Shown here: positions 1 to 7,684 of the stretch, one piece after another
Layout of the letters: every line of letters starts with the position of its first letter
How positions within the stretch are numbered: the first letter of the stretch is position 1
Assembly: GCA_014304875.1 (NCBI GenBank)
Contig: JACRUD010000086.1
Span: 1 to 37,348, forward strand
Source of the DNA: Vulcanimicrobiota bacterium
GTDB taxonomy: Bacteria; Vulcanimicrobiota; Vulcanimicrobiia; Eremiobacterales; Eremiobacteraceae
Length of the DNA stretch: 37,348 nt
Reading direction: 5' to 3'
Notes under the pieces: generated by a model
Told to the model about the DNA's origin: nothing
The model's input: the letters and a program-made list of their open reading frames with translations, nothing else
The model's database searches: none
Position numbers and translations under genes: made by a program

Positions 1-1
1 G

Positions 2-397
2 ACGAAATGCGGCTACGCAGCCATGGATTCGCACGGCGTGCGCCGTTTTTTGGAGGTCGTTGCCACCGCTGCCATCGAGCAGCGAATAGAACGCGACGCC
101 GCCCGCGGCGGCATAGAAGTGATCTGCGTCGGCGATGCGACGACGTCCGACTCCATCCTCAGCCTTTGCCGCCGGCGCTGGCCCTCCATCCCGCTCGCGG
201 TCGTCGACGAGACCAACACGACTTTAGAGGCAAGACGCCTTTACTACGAAGAGCACCCCCCTCGGGGCCTGTGGAGGTTCGTGCCGCGGGGCCTGCTGGT
301 GCCCAGCATGCCGCTGGACGGGTACGCCGCCCTTTTGATCCTCCGCCGCTACCGGTGCACGGTGGCGATGGGGAGGAAAGCCCCTAGTCGTGCGTAA
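2..397 (+). CDS. YqgF/RuvX-like RNase H-fold protein, 5' end cut by the window
   Basis: The reading frame is open from the first bases of the window, so the start codon lies upstream. The visible part begins KCGYAAMD, which matches the end of the first beta-strand motif (DPG..KCG.A) of the YqgF/RuvX RNase H-like fold. Further on, DETNTTLEARRLYYEE matches the family's DE..TT.EAR motif, and LDGYAALLILRRY matches the C-terminal helix (D.AAA.LILQ.YL). Canonical YqgF takes part in 16S rRNA 3'-end maturation. This copy has a diverged insert rich in Pro and Arg before the last helix, so it may be a non-canonical relative. An ATG in the frame at 23 would remove the first conserved motif and is unlikely to be the true start. 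The SLH porin follows about 40 bases downstream on the same strand. Confidence 0.6.
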   Translation, partial: TKCGYAAMDSHGVRRFLEVVATAAIEQRIERDAARGGIEVICVGDATTSDSILSLCRRRWPSIPLAVVDETNTTLEARRLYYEEHPPRGLWRFVPRGLLVPSMPLDGYAALLILRRYRCTVAMGRKAPSRA

Positions 398-436
398 GAC
401 AACAGACGCCTGGGCCCTTCGTAAACGGTGGAACGT

Positions 437-3037
437 ATGGCGCTGAAGCGAACCGCCACAGCGGCGGTATTCGTCCTGTTCATGTTCCTGGGCGCTGCCG
501 CGCACCTGCCGGCGGCGGCTTCGCCTTTTAACGATGTTCCCGCCGACCGCTCTTCTTGCGATGCTTTGCAATCGCTGGCGGCTGACGGCCTGGTCCGCGG
601 ATACCCGACCGCGAGGATCTGTGCCGGCGCTCCGATGTCGCGGGCCGAAATCGCCCGGCTGATCTCCCTCGCTCTGGCAAAGGTCGAAGAGGATGGAGCA
701 AGCCGCTCCGATTTGGTCAGTCTGCGCGCGTTGATGAGTCAGTATAAGGATGAACTCGGAGCGCTCGGAGTGCGCACGGCGGCTGTCGAGGACAGGTTTT
801 CGAGCCTTGACCGGACGACCCAATTCGCGCAGCGCTTTTCCGTGCACGGTTCGTTCAGCTCTTCCTATTCGCAGCGGGAGATATTGCAGAATCCCCTGCT
901 CGTGAGCGGCGCTTTGGCGCGCGAAGATCCGGTGCAAAGATTTACCGACGCCTACATCGAGACAGACTCGTCGAACGACCCGTACTACGGAGCCAACGAT
1001 CCCGGCGTGCTGCTGCCGCGCAGCCAGTGGGAGTTCACCGCCCAATACGCGGCCACGCCTAATCTCATCGTTTCGCTGCCGGTGAAGCTGATCGATTTTG
1101 CCCAGGCAGGCTATCGCAACCGCGGACTCGGAGTGGGCGTGAATCCGACGATCGAAGTAAGCGTCCCGAACGCGGGCCAAGTGCAAGGGTTGGATCTGAG
1201 ACTGGGCCAGTTGGAAAACCTGCGCGGCTCGCTGACGGGACTGGCCTACAGTCCGCCAGACAATTTTCACGCCCAGTATAAGGATCCGTTCAGGCCTTTC
1301 CCCGAAGGCGGGGACGTCTCCGGAACCGCGGCCCGCTACGTCGATTTTCAGCTGTTCGGCTTTCGGCTCGACCCGGTGGCCATCAACACGAGTCCGTTCC
1401 CGCCCAACGCCGGATCCGGATCGACCAGCTATCTGGGCCCCTACTACTTCCAGCAGACGAGCAATGTGTATGGGTCGACGCCGACGACGGATACTTTTTC
1501 AGCCGGCAGCGCTCCGCTCCAAAGCGTTGCGTTGACGCAAAACGGTCAGCCGGCGACGATGTACGTGTCGTACTTCAGCGGTCCCGGGTGCCCGGCCGGG
1601 TGTTTCTTCAGCGGCCCGAATCAGCCGGGCGAACCGGCTTTCAGTTTCGTGCAAGCTGCCAATCAGCTGGTTTTCGCTAGCCCCTTGCCGCCGGGGTCGA
1701 CCGTCGCCGTTTCGTACCAGGGATTCACGGTCGCCAACAACACGTTCGCGCAGCGTTTCGATGCCGGCGGCCGGCTCGTCTACCATACTCCGGGTTTGGC
1801 GGGCGGCGCCATCGGCGTGACGTTCAACCGCATTTTTGATCTACCCGGAGACAGCGGCTACTTTTCGCAACCCGCGCTGCCCCAATCGCTCGTCGGCGAT
1901 ACCGTTTTCGGAATAGACTTCACCGTGCCGCTCGCGGCGTCAATCGGCGTTTTCAAAACCCCGTCGCTCTTCGGCGAACTCGCGTCCAGCCGCTACACGA
2001 AAGACACGACGCTGCTGCCCTACGCGGCTGACAGCGCAAGCGTCGTCGGGTTGCGCTTCCGCATCTTGGGCGGCGATCAAACGCTGACGTACCAGGACGT
2101 GGGCTCGAATTATATCGACGGCGCGCCGTTCCAGTACTCGGGTCAGTCCCCGGCGTTGTTCGCGGCCTGGACGGCGCCGCAGCTTCCGGGGCCGTTCGGC
2201 ATCGGCAACGATGCGGCGCTCAACGCAAAGGTCGACGCCATCGCCGCCGCCAACGGATTCAGCGGCCCGCTGCTGGGCGCAAATCCTTCCTTCCCGTACG
2301 GCACATTCGCTTTTCCGCTTTTCAACCAATTCAAGGCCCAGGGTCCTTATTTCTACAGCTCGTACGCGCCGAACACCCGCGGCGGCTCGGCCCAGCTGAA
2401 TTTCCCGTTGATCGTCGGCAAGGTGGACGCGCGCTTGCGCATCGGTGGGCAGATGCTCCGTGAGGTGCAACCCAACGCCTTGGCGGATCACGCTTTTGGG
2501 CTCAATTATCCCACTCGGCAGCGCGCGACGTACGCCCAGGTCGCGAGCGGAGTCACCTTGGGGCTGCCTCTGCTCAACCGCAGGGCCACCATAAGCCTGG
2601 ACGCTCTGTACGAGAGTCTGCGCCGCAATGATCGCTCTCCATTTGTCTACGCCGCCGACCCCGCTCTGGGACTGAATGCCTTCAACTCCCTCGCCAGCGC
2701 GGAGCTTGCCGGCAGCGGTGCCAGGGTGTTGTATTATCCGAACTTCTCTAATCTGAGCCACTACTACGGCGCGGCTTCCGTCGCCGTTCCGCTGACGTCC
2801 GCGGTGACGGCCAACGTCGCCTACGTCGATCAAAGATACAGCGGCGATGCCCAGACGCTCACGCAATCCGTCAGTCAGAAGAAAACGTCGCTGACCACTG
2901 GCGTGCTGTACAACATCCCGAATACAAATGCGTCCGTCAACCTTTTCTTCAACCGGTACGCGTATCGGGATAACGTTTTGCCTTCCTACGATTGGGTCCA
3001 AAACCGGCAGAACTTGTATTTCACGGTAAAATTCTAG
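437..3037 (+). CDS. SLH-domain outer-membrane beta-barrel porin
   Basis: The product is about 866 residues. It has a signal peptide (MALKR, then a hydrophobic stretch ending near LPAAA at about residue 28). One S-layer-homology domain follows (FNDVPADRSSCDALQSLAADG...PMSRAEIARLI, about residues 31-80), then a short helical linker and a long beta-rich region with alternating polar and hydrophobic residues. The protein ends in aromatic-rich strands with C-terminal Phe, the usual outer-membrane insertion signal. This layout is that of the SLH porins of cyanobacteria and Deinococcus-type envelopes, where the SLH domain binds the cell wall and the barrel sits in the outer membrane. I chose ATG 437, which has a GGTGG about 5 bases upstream. 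GTG at 428 in the same frame is also possible. Family placement is firm, but the transported solute is unknown. Confidence 0.85.
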   Translation: MALKRTATAAVFVLFMFLGAAAHLPAAASPFNDVPADRSSCDALQSLAADGLVRGYPTARICAGAPMSRAEIARLISLALAKVEEDGASRSDLVSLRALMSQYKDELGALGVRTAAVEDRFSSLDRTTQFAQRFSVHGSFSSSYSQREILQNPLLVSGALAREDPVQRFTDAYIETDSSNDPYYGANDPGVLLPRSQWEFTAQYAATPNLIVSLPVKLIDFAQAGYRNRGLGVGVNPTIEVSVPNAGQVQGLDLRLGQLENLRGSLTGLAYSPPDNFHAQYKDPFRPFPEGGDVSGTAARYVDFQLFGFRLDPVAINTSPFPPNAGSGSTSYLGPYYFQQTSNVYGSTPTTDTFSAGSAPLQSVALTQNGQPATMYVSYFSGPGCPAGCFFSGPNQPGEPAFSFVQAANQLVFASPLPPGSTVAVSYQGFTVANNTFAQRFDAGGRLVYHTPGLAGGAIGVTFNRIFDLPGDSGYFSQPALPQSLVGDTVFGIDFTVPLAASIGVFKTPSLFGELASSRYTKDTTLLPYAADSASVVGLRFRILGGDQTLTYQDVGSNYIDGAPFQYSGQSPALFAAWTAPQLPGPFGIGNDAALNAKVDAIAAANGFSGPLLGANPSFPYGTFAFPLFNQFKAQGPYFYSSYAPNTRGGSAQLNFPLIVGKVDARLRIGGQMLREVQPNALADHAFGLNYPTRQRATYAQVASGVTLGLPLLNRRATISLDALYESLRRNDRSPFVYAADPALGLNAFNSLASAELAGSGARVLYYPNFSNLSHYYGAASVAVPLTSAVTANVAYVDQRYSGDAQTLTQSVSQKKTSLTTGVLYNIPNTNASVNLFFNRYAYRDNVLPSYDWVQNRQNLYFTVKF

Positions 3038-3825
3038 CCGCGTCCGCAAGCTCGCGCCATACCGTAAGCGTCAAAAAGTTTTGGTTGGTGGCGATCGTCT
3101 CGCTCGCGTTGATCGCCGCTGCCTGGCGGCCGGTCGGGGCGTGGTGGTACGACGATATCGGCAATCTCGCTCTTGCAAAAGGGTCGCCGTCGCGAGCCGT
3201 GGAGCTTTTTGATCGAGGCCTCGCTCTCGCGCCTGATTCCCGCGTTCTACTCGAAGATCGCGGCCGCGCGCGATTACCCGCTGATCCGGGTGGCGCGCTC
3301 GCCGATCTAAAGCGAGCCGCTTGCGGCACGCCCTGCATCGCTGAGGAAGGCGACGCGCAGCTTCGACTGGGGAACGCGAGACAGGCCGTGGCGGACTATC
3401 TGGCCGCAAGGGCGGCTCCTCGCCTGGCGCAATCCGTCAAGCGCATGACGGCGATTGGCCAATACGATGAAGCCATTGCGCTTGAGAGCGCACTCATCGC
3501 GCGGCTGCGCGGCGACGTTCTCTACCGGGCCGATCTGGCAGCCGCCTACGAGACGCTGGGCAAGCTCGAGGAATCGACGGCGTATGCGCGCCAAAATCGT
3601 GCGCCGGCTTATCGGCGAGTCGCGATAGAAGCGCACAAACGAGCGTCGGAGCTGGCCCCCTTCAACGAAGGGTACCTCCTCTCGTATGGGTTCGCGCAGG
3701 CTCAGTGGGGCGATCCTCGAGCAGCGCGCGCGGCCTTCGCGCGCGAGTTGGCGCTTCATCCGCATCAGGCGGATGCGGAAAAAGCGTTGCAAACATTGCT
3801 CGGGAGCAAAGCGCGGGAGCATTGA
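2992..3825 (+). CDS. Membrane-anchored tetratricopeptide-repeat protein
   Basis: A basic stretch (SVKK) and one hydrophobic segment (FWLVAIVSLALIAAAW) near the N-terminus are followed by several degenerate TPR units, for example GNLALAKGSPSRAVELFDRG, IGQYDEAIALESALI and AQWGDPRAARAAFARELALH. The hydrophobic segment is probably a membrane anchor, with the repeats outside the cytoplasm. TPRs mediate protein-protein contacts, so no enzymatic role can be assigned. The start is uncertain. TTG 2992 overlaps the porin's 3' end by 46 bases but keeps the positive charges before the anchor. TTG 3085 or GTG 3088 would start inside the anchor, and none of these has a clear ribosome-binding site. The stop overlaps the TTG start of the next glycosyltransferase, which suggests co-translation with it. 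Confidence 0.75.
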   Translation: MGPKPAELVFHGKILAASASSRHTVSVKKFWLVAIVSLALIAAAWRPVGAWWYDDIGNLALAKGSPSRAVELFDRGLALAPDSRVLLEDRGRARLPADPGGALADLKRAACGTPCIAEEGDAQLRLGNARQAVADYLAARAAPRLAQSVKRMTAIGQYDEAIALESALIARLRGDVLYRADLAAAYETLGKLEESTAYARQNRAPAYRRVAIEAHKRASELAPFNEGYLLSYGFAQAQWGDPRAARAAFARELALHPHQADAEKALQTLLGSKAREH

Positions 3826-4850
3826 GCCGCCTGAGAGTCGGCATCGAGACGCAGTTCGGCGTCGGCGCGGCCACCGGCCTTGGCGTATTCGCGACGGGTT
3901 TGGTCGATGCGCTGCGCCGGCGTGATGAGGTCGAAGCGGTCGAGCTGCGCGATCCTAGCTTCGACCTATGGCGTTTCACGAGACGCGTCTATTGGGATCA
4001 AGTTCGTGCGCCTGCGCTAGCCAAAGCGGCCGCATGCGACGTGCTGCATTTCACCGGCGGGACGTTGCCGTTGCGCGTTCCGCATCCGGTCGTGCTGAGC
4101 GTGCACGATCTTCATTGGCGACGCCGTCGCGTCCGGGCCAGGCCCTACATCCGTTGGTATTTTGGATCGCTGCAGGGGCGCCTCGCGCGGCGCGCTGACA
4201 GAATCGCTGCCGATACGCACTGCGCGCGCGCCGAGATCATAGAATCGCTGAACCTCGATCCGCTACGGGTGGTCGTGACGGGCGTGGGCGTGGACGCCGC
4301 CTTCTTCAGGTTGGAACGCCGTCCGTCCGACAGGCCGTTCGTCTTGAGCGTCGGAACGGTCGAAGAACGCAAGGATCTGTCCACGGCGGTACGCGCGATC
4401 GCGCGCGTGCCCGACGTCAGTTTGGTCTCTGTCGGACCGCTGACGCACTACGCGGACGACGTCCGACGACTTGCCGTAGAGCTGGGCATCCAACATCGAG
4501 TGAAGCTATGCGGGTACGTCGGCGAAGAAACGCTGCACGATCTTTACGCGAGCGCGAGCGCGCTGGTCTTTCCGTCCCGCTACGAGGGGTTTGGTCTGCC
4601 GCCGCTCCAGGCTCTGGCAGCGGGCTTGCCGGTCGTGGCGGCACGCATACCGGTGAGCGAGGAAGTCCTTGGGGAGTGCGCGTTTCTCGCTCCTTCGGGC
4701 GACGCCGCGGAATTCGCCCGGAGCATCGACAGCGCTTTACGCGAGGGCCCGGCGTCCCAAAGAGCGGCAGCCGGCCGCGTCCGCGCCGCGCGGTATTCGT
4801 GGGATCGCGTCGCCGAGGAGACGACTGCTCTCTACAAAGTTTTTCGCTGA
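3822..4850 (+). CDS. Glycosyltransferase family 4 (GT-B fold)
   Basis: The product is about 342 residues and has a GT4 layout. The N-terminal half (RVGIETQFGVGAATGLGVFATGL) has the glycine-rich loop for acceptor binding. The C-terminal half carries SVGTVEERKDL, LCGYVGEETLHDLYASASALVFPSRYEGFGLPPL and GLPVVAARIPVSEEVLG, which are typical nucleotide-sugar-binding motifs. It probably transfers a sugar (often mannose in this family) to a cell-surface glycan. The start is a TTG at 3822 that overlaps the previous stop as TTGA. The second Glu of the family's E-x7-E motif is replaced: E255 is present but the later position is Gln263. That may alter donor-phosphate contacts. The 3' end overlaps the convergent metallothionein gene by 19 bases. 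The exact substrate is unknown. Confidence 0.88.
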   Translation: MSRLRVGIETQFGVGAATGLGVFATGLVDALRRRDEVEAVELRDPSFDLWRFTRRVYWDQVRAPALAKAAACDVLHFTGGTLPLRVPHPVVLSVHDLHWRRRRVRARPYIRWYFGSLQGRLARRADRIAADTHCARAEIIESLNLDPLRVVVTGVGVDAAFFRLERRPSDRPFVLSVGTVEERKDLSTAVRAIARVPDVSLVSVGPLTHYADDVRRLAVELGIQHRVKLCGYVGEETLHDLYASASALVFPSRYEGFGLPPLQALAAGLPVVAARIPVSEEVLGECAFLAPSGDAAEFARSIDSALREGPASQRAAAGRVRAARYSWDRVAEETTALYKVFR

Positions 4851-5017
4851 GCGGAGCCCGAGTTCACACCCTCGAGTCCGCCGCACGCCGGGTGGCCGCA
4901 ATGGCAGCGACCGCCTTCATCGGCTGTGTCCCGGCAAGCGTCGCAGCAAAATGGGCTCGGCGACGCGTCGGAAATGGTACACTTGCACGACGGCCGCCCG
5001 CAGCTCGATTCAGCCAT
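4832..5017 (-). CDS. Prokaryotic metallothionein (SmtA/BmtA-like)
   Basis: This 61-residue ORF has nine cysteines and two histidines in the arrangement of bacterial metallothioneins: C6, C11-K-C13, C24-C25-D-A-C28, then C38-H-C40-G-H42-P-A-C45. The F-CC-DAC segment corresponds to YCCEAC/YCSEAC in known members, and C-x-C-G-H-x-x-C corresponds to the C-terminal CGHxGC zinc-binding knuckle. These proteins bind Zn(II), Cd(II) or Cu(I) as thiolate clusters in the cytoplasm and buffer or detoxify metals. The ATG at 5017 gives the right length ahead of the first Cys, although I see no strong ribosome-binding site. The gene faces away from glsB across 150 bases and overlaps the GT4 gene tail to tail. 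The Cys spacing is unlikely to arise by chance in a shadow frame. Confidence 0.8.
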   Translation of the reverse strand: MAESSCGRPSCKCTISDASPSPFCCDACRDTADEGGRCHCGHPACGGLEGVNSGSAQRKTL

Positions 5018-5167
5018 GCGGCGTCAGTTCTGCGCGGGGTGCCGCCGCCCATCTGCTAATACCTGGGCCGGTGGGGACCTTTGGGCCGAGGTGAGGCATA
5101 AAAGCGAAAAGAACGGGGTAAAGAACCGAAGGGCGTTTTGCCCTAAGTTCACGAGGAGAAATCTGAT
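5018..5167. promoter_or_regulatory. Divergent intergenic region between the metallothionein and glsB genes
   Basis: These 150 bases separate two divergently transcribed genes, so promoters for both should lie here. The half nearest glsB is clearly richer in A (around 5098-5135, including CATAAAAG and GGGGTAAAG) than the surrounding coding sequence, as expected of a promoter or leader. A small hairpin (AGGGC, loop GTTTT, GCCCT) lies at 5129-5143. It is followed by a good ribosome-binding site, GAGGAG, about 10 bases before the glsB ATG. I cannot assign a sigma factor or a metal-responsive operator by eye. Confidence 0.4.
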
Positions 5168-5431
5168 ATGAGCATTCTTTCGTGGATCATCGTCGGTATT
5201 ATCGGCGGATTCCTCGGCAAAATGGTTGTCAAAGGCGAGGGCCCCGGCGGAATACTGGGCGACATGATCATCGGCATCATCGGCGCAATTATCGGCGGCT
5301 ACATCTTCAACGCGCTTGGCCATCAGGGCGCGACAGGCATCAACATCGGAAGCATCATCGTCGCTTTCATCGGCAGCGTTGTCCTGCTTCTCATCGTACG
5401 CGCGGTGACGGGGCGGCGCACCGTCGCATAA
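5168..5431 (+). CDS. GlsB/YeaQ/YmgE-family small membrane protein
   Basis: The 87-residue protein is almost entirely hydrophobic and glycine-rich. It has three membrane segments (ILSWIIVGIIGGFLG, GDMIIGIIGAIIGGYIFNAL and IGSIIVAFIGSVVLLLIVRAV) and a short basic tail. This is the typical size and pattern of the GlsB/YeaQ/YmgE family, historically named transglycosylase-associated proteins. Members are inner-membrane proteins, often induced by envelope or general stress, with no proven enzymatic activity. The ATG is preceded by a strong GAGGAG. The gene is a single transcription unit: it has its own A-rich leader upstream and an intrinsic terminator about 20 bases after its stop. Confidence 0.92.
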   Translation: MSILSWIIVGIIGGFLGKMVVKGEGPGGILGDMIIGIIGAIIGGYIFNALGHQGATGINIGSIIVAFIGSVVLLLIVRAVTGRRTVA

Positions 5432-5450
5432 ACACGACATCTCATCAAAG

Positions 5451-5488
5451 GGCCGGCCGAGCAGCCAAGCTCGACCGGTCTTTTCTTT
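5451..5488 (+). terminator. Rho-independent terminator after glsB
   Basis: A 12-base stem arm (GGCCGGCCGAGC, 5451-5462) pairs with GCTCGACCGGTC (5469-5480) across a six-base loop (AGCCAA). It has one mismatch and one G-T wobble, and is followed directly by TTTTCTTT. This is a textbook intrinsic terminator, placed 19 bases past the glsB stop. It separates glsB from the fabF housekeeping operon. Confidence 0.85.
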
Positions 5489-5609
5489 GGCGCCGGACCG
5501 TCTCGACGGCGTGGGCAGGAACCCCATCTGGGGTGCTATCATCTAGAGAGCAAGCTGCCGTGGTCTTCAAAGCAGCCTAGGCCAACGAGGCGAGGATTTA
5601 AACCGCAGT
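5489..5609 (+). promoter_or_regulatory. Leader/promoter region of the fabF operon
   Basis: These 121 bases lie between the glsB terminator and the fabF ATG and must carry the promoter of the fabF-rnc-smc-purH run. A small perfect hairpin (ACCCC, loop ATCT, GGGGT) sits at 5520-5533, followed by TATCAT, which could serve as a -10 element. GGCGAGGA at about 5589-5596 is the nearest Shine-Dalgarno-like sequence. No acpP gene is present here, although acpP commonly precedes fabF in other bacteria. Confidence 0.3.
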
Positions 5610-6863
5610 ATGCCAGTCGGAAGGCGCGTCGTCGTGACGGGGCTCGGGGCCGTGACGCCATTGGGCAACTCCGTCCCGGAGTTTTGGGCCAACGTCCAAG
5701 CCGGCAAGAGCGGCATCGGACCGATCACGCTTTTCGATCCGCAACAGCTGCCAAGCCGAATCGCGGGCGAAGTCCGCGGATTCGACGTCGCCGCGCTGGT
5801 CGGGAAAAAAGATGCGCGCAAAATGGACCGCTTCTCGCAGCTCGCATTTGCGGCCGCGCGCGAGGCGGTGGAAGATTCCAAGCTGCGCATCGATGACGCA
5901 AATCGCCACGACATCGGCGTGTTTATGGGCTCCGGGATCGGCGGAATCATGACGATCGAGCAGCAGCATAGGCTTTTGCTCGCTCAGGGGCCGGATCGGA
6001 TCTCCCCGTTTTTCATCCCTATGCTCATCGGGAACATCGCGACCGGCCTCATCTCTATCGATCTGAAGGTGCACGGCCCGACACAGACCGCCGTGTCGGC
6101 GTGCGCTTCATCGAACAACGCGATTGGAGATGCGTTTCGGGTCATTCAAGCCGGAGAAGCCGAGGCGATGGTTTGCGGAGGTTCCGAGGCGCCGCTCACG
6201 CCGCTGGCGGTCGGCGGATTTTGTGCCATGCGCGCTCTTTCCACGGCCAACGACGCACCGGCGTCAGCGAGCCGCCCCTTCGATCGGGCGCGCGATGGTT
6301 TCGTCATCGCCGAGGGCGGCGGGGCGCTGGTGCTGGAGGAACTGCGTTTTGCCCAGCGGCGGGGCGCTTCGATTTACGGCGAGATCATCGGCTACGGAAG
6401 ATCGTCGGATGCGTACCACATGGCGGCGCCCGATCCCGACGCGCACGGCGTCAAGCTAGCTTTGAAGCGAGCGCTGCAGGATGCGGCCATCACCCCAGAC
6501 GATGTCGACTACATCAACGCTCATGCCACCTCCACGCCGCTCGGCGACACCGCGGAAGCACAGGCCATCACTTCGGTGTTCGGGGAGCGCGCGAAGACTC
6601 TACCCGTCAGCTCGAACAAGTCGATGTTCGGTCACGCGCTGGGCGCGGCGGGAGCGTTGGAAGGCATCTGCACGGTGCTCACTATCCGCGACGGAATCAT
6701 ACCGCCCACCATCAATTATAGGAACGTCGATCCGGCCTGCCCGATCGACTGCGTTCCCAACGTCGCGCGCAAGGCCAAAGTCGACATCGCTCTCTCCGAC
6801 GCGTTCGGGTTCGGAGGCCACAACGCCATCCTCGTGTTTCGCCGCTACGCAGAGGCCGGATAA
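5610..6863 (+). CDS. fabF: 3-oxoacyl-[acyl-carrier-protein] synthase II
   Basis: The 417-residue protein is full length for KAS II. It catalyses condensation of malonyl-ACP with acyl-ACP in type II fatty-acid elongation in the cytoplasm. The thiolase-fold catalytic triad is complete: Cys165 in AVSACASSNN, His305 in NAHATSTPLGD and His342 in SNKSMFGHALGAAG. The N-terminal RRVVVTGLGAVTPLGN and the C-terminal glycine loop DAFGFGGHN are also present. In the glycine loop the usual Asn-Ser and Thr are replaced by Asp-Ala and His. The gene begins a plus-strand run with rnc, smc and purH. The fabF-rnc pairing is common in bacteria, but acpP is absent. Identification is firm. Confidence 0.96.
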   Translation: MPVGRRVVVTGLGAVTPLGNSVPEFWANVQAGKSGIGPITLFDPQQLPSRIAGEVRGFDVAALVGKKDARKMDRFSQLAFAAAREAVEDSKLRIDDANRHDIGVFMGSGIGGIMTIEQQHRLLLAQGPDRISPFFIPMLIGNIATGLISIDLKVHGPTQTAVSACASSNNAIGDAFRVIQAGEAEAMVCGGSEAPLTPLAVGGFCAMRALSTANDAPASASRPFDRARDGFVIAEGGGALVLEELRFAQRRGASIYGEIIGYGRSSDAYHMAAPDPDAHGVKLALKRALQDAAITPDDVDYINAHATSTPLGDTAEAQAITSVFGERAKTLPVSSNKSMFGHALGAAGALEGICTVLTIRDGIIPPTINYRNVDPACPIDCVPNVARKAKVDIALSDAFGFGGHNAILVFRRYAEAG

Positions 6864-6931
6864 TGCCTCGGGGCCGTCGTCGCCGCGCGCAGCGCGCCGG
6901 TCCTCCCGTGTCAGACACGCAAGGCTAGCGG

Positions 6932-7657
6932 TTGTCAGCGCGGCTCGGCCGTTCGCGCGCCTTGCGCGCCTTCGCTCGAACATTGGGTTTCGATCCGCCC
7001 GACGCCAAGGCGTTGGCGCTGCTCGATGCCGCGTTGACGCATGACTCGTACGCTTTTGAGCGGTGCACCTCCCCAGCCCGCGGCGGGTCGTACGAACGTC
7101 TGGAGTTCTTGGGAGACGCCGTCGTGGGTGCTGCCGTCGCTAGCGCGCTGTATGAAAAGCACCCGGATGAAGCAGAGGGCAGGCTGAGCCGGCGAAAAGG
7201 ACAGCTCGTTTCGCGAATGTCGTTGGCGGCTGCTGCGCTGCGCCTCGGAGCAGATACCTTGTTGCTGCTGGGGAAAGGAGAAGCCGCAGCTCACGGAGAG
7301 CGTCGGCCGTCCATTCTCGCGGGAGCTTTCGAGGCGATTGTGGGAGCGATCTATCTAAGCGGCGGCTTCCGGGCGGCGCAGGATTTTCTGGAGCGCGCGC
7401 ACTTGGCCGTCGCGCAAGACGCCCCGCCGGCCCTTGATCCCAAGACCGCGCTGCAAGAACTCGCTCAAGCTCGTCACAAGGCTCCGCCCACATACTCCGT
7501 CACCGCGGAGTCGGGGCCCGCACACTCTCGAGCGTTCACGGTCGCCGTCTCTGTGGGCAAGACAGTCCTAGCCACCGCGCGGGGCCCGAGCAAGAAGCAG
7601 GCACAGGCCGCGGCCGCCGCTGAAGCGTTGCAGCGCTTGTCGCCCGGCCCACGCTAG
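6932..7657 (+). CDS. rnc: Ribonuclease III with an altered active site
   Basis: The 241-residue product has the RNase III endonuclease domain (about residues 15-160) and a C-terminal double-stranded-RNA-binding domain (about 172-236, ending KKQAQAAAAAEALQRL). RNase III cleaves double-stranded RNA in rRNA maturation and mRNA decay. The signature ERLEFLGDAVV is intact (E55, E58, D62). The second metal-binding motif reads ILAGAFEAIVGAIYL, with Gly131 where nearly all members have the catalytic Asp (E. coli D114); E134 (E. coli E117) is kept. The codon is GGA, one base from GAA and two from GAT or GAC. Activity may be reduced or may use another ligand. The start is TTG 6932, since no ATG lies before the conserved core. 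The gene shares its frame with smc across the TAG stop. Confidence 0.9.
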   Translation: MSARLGRSRALRAFARTLGFDPPDAKALALLDAALTHDSYAFERCTSPARGGSYERLEFLGDAVVGAAVASALYEKHPDEAEGRLSRRKGQLVSRMSLAAAALRLGADTLLLLGKGEAAAHGERRPSILAGAFEAIVGAIYLSGGFRAAQDFLERAHLAVAQDAPPALDPKTALQELAQARHKAPPTYSVTAESGPAHSRAFTVAVSVGKTVLATARGPSKKQAQAAAAAEALQRLSPGPR

Positions 7658-7668
7658 ACGCCGCTCCC

Positions 7669-7684
7669 AAGGACAACGCGTATT
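7669..7684 (+). promoter_or_regulatory. Ribosome-binding site and inferred ATT start codon of smc
   Basis: AAGGA at 7669-7673 stands 8 bases before ATT at 7682. Between the rnc TAG (7655-7657) and the Walker A motif of SMC there is no ATG, GTG, TTG or CTG in this frame before Leu at 7847. The SMC family N-terminus (M-[FY]-L-K-S-I-[DE]-L-x-G-F-K) aligns exactly if ATT is the initiator. ATT initiation is rare but is known for infC and a few other bacterial genes. Confidence 0.65.

Noticed and set aside
224-1270. Long minus-strand ORF (348 residues) antisense to the SLH porin
   Set aside because: Its composition is rich in Arg/Gln/His with no recognisable motif. It is the reverse-complement frame of a well-supported porin, a common artefact in GC-rich DNA.
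4926-5171. Plus-strand ORF of 81 residues before glsB
   Set aside because: No motif, no ribosome-binding site, and it overlaps both the metallothionein gene and the glsB start. The metallothionein on the opposite strand has clear family spacing.
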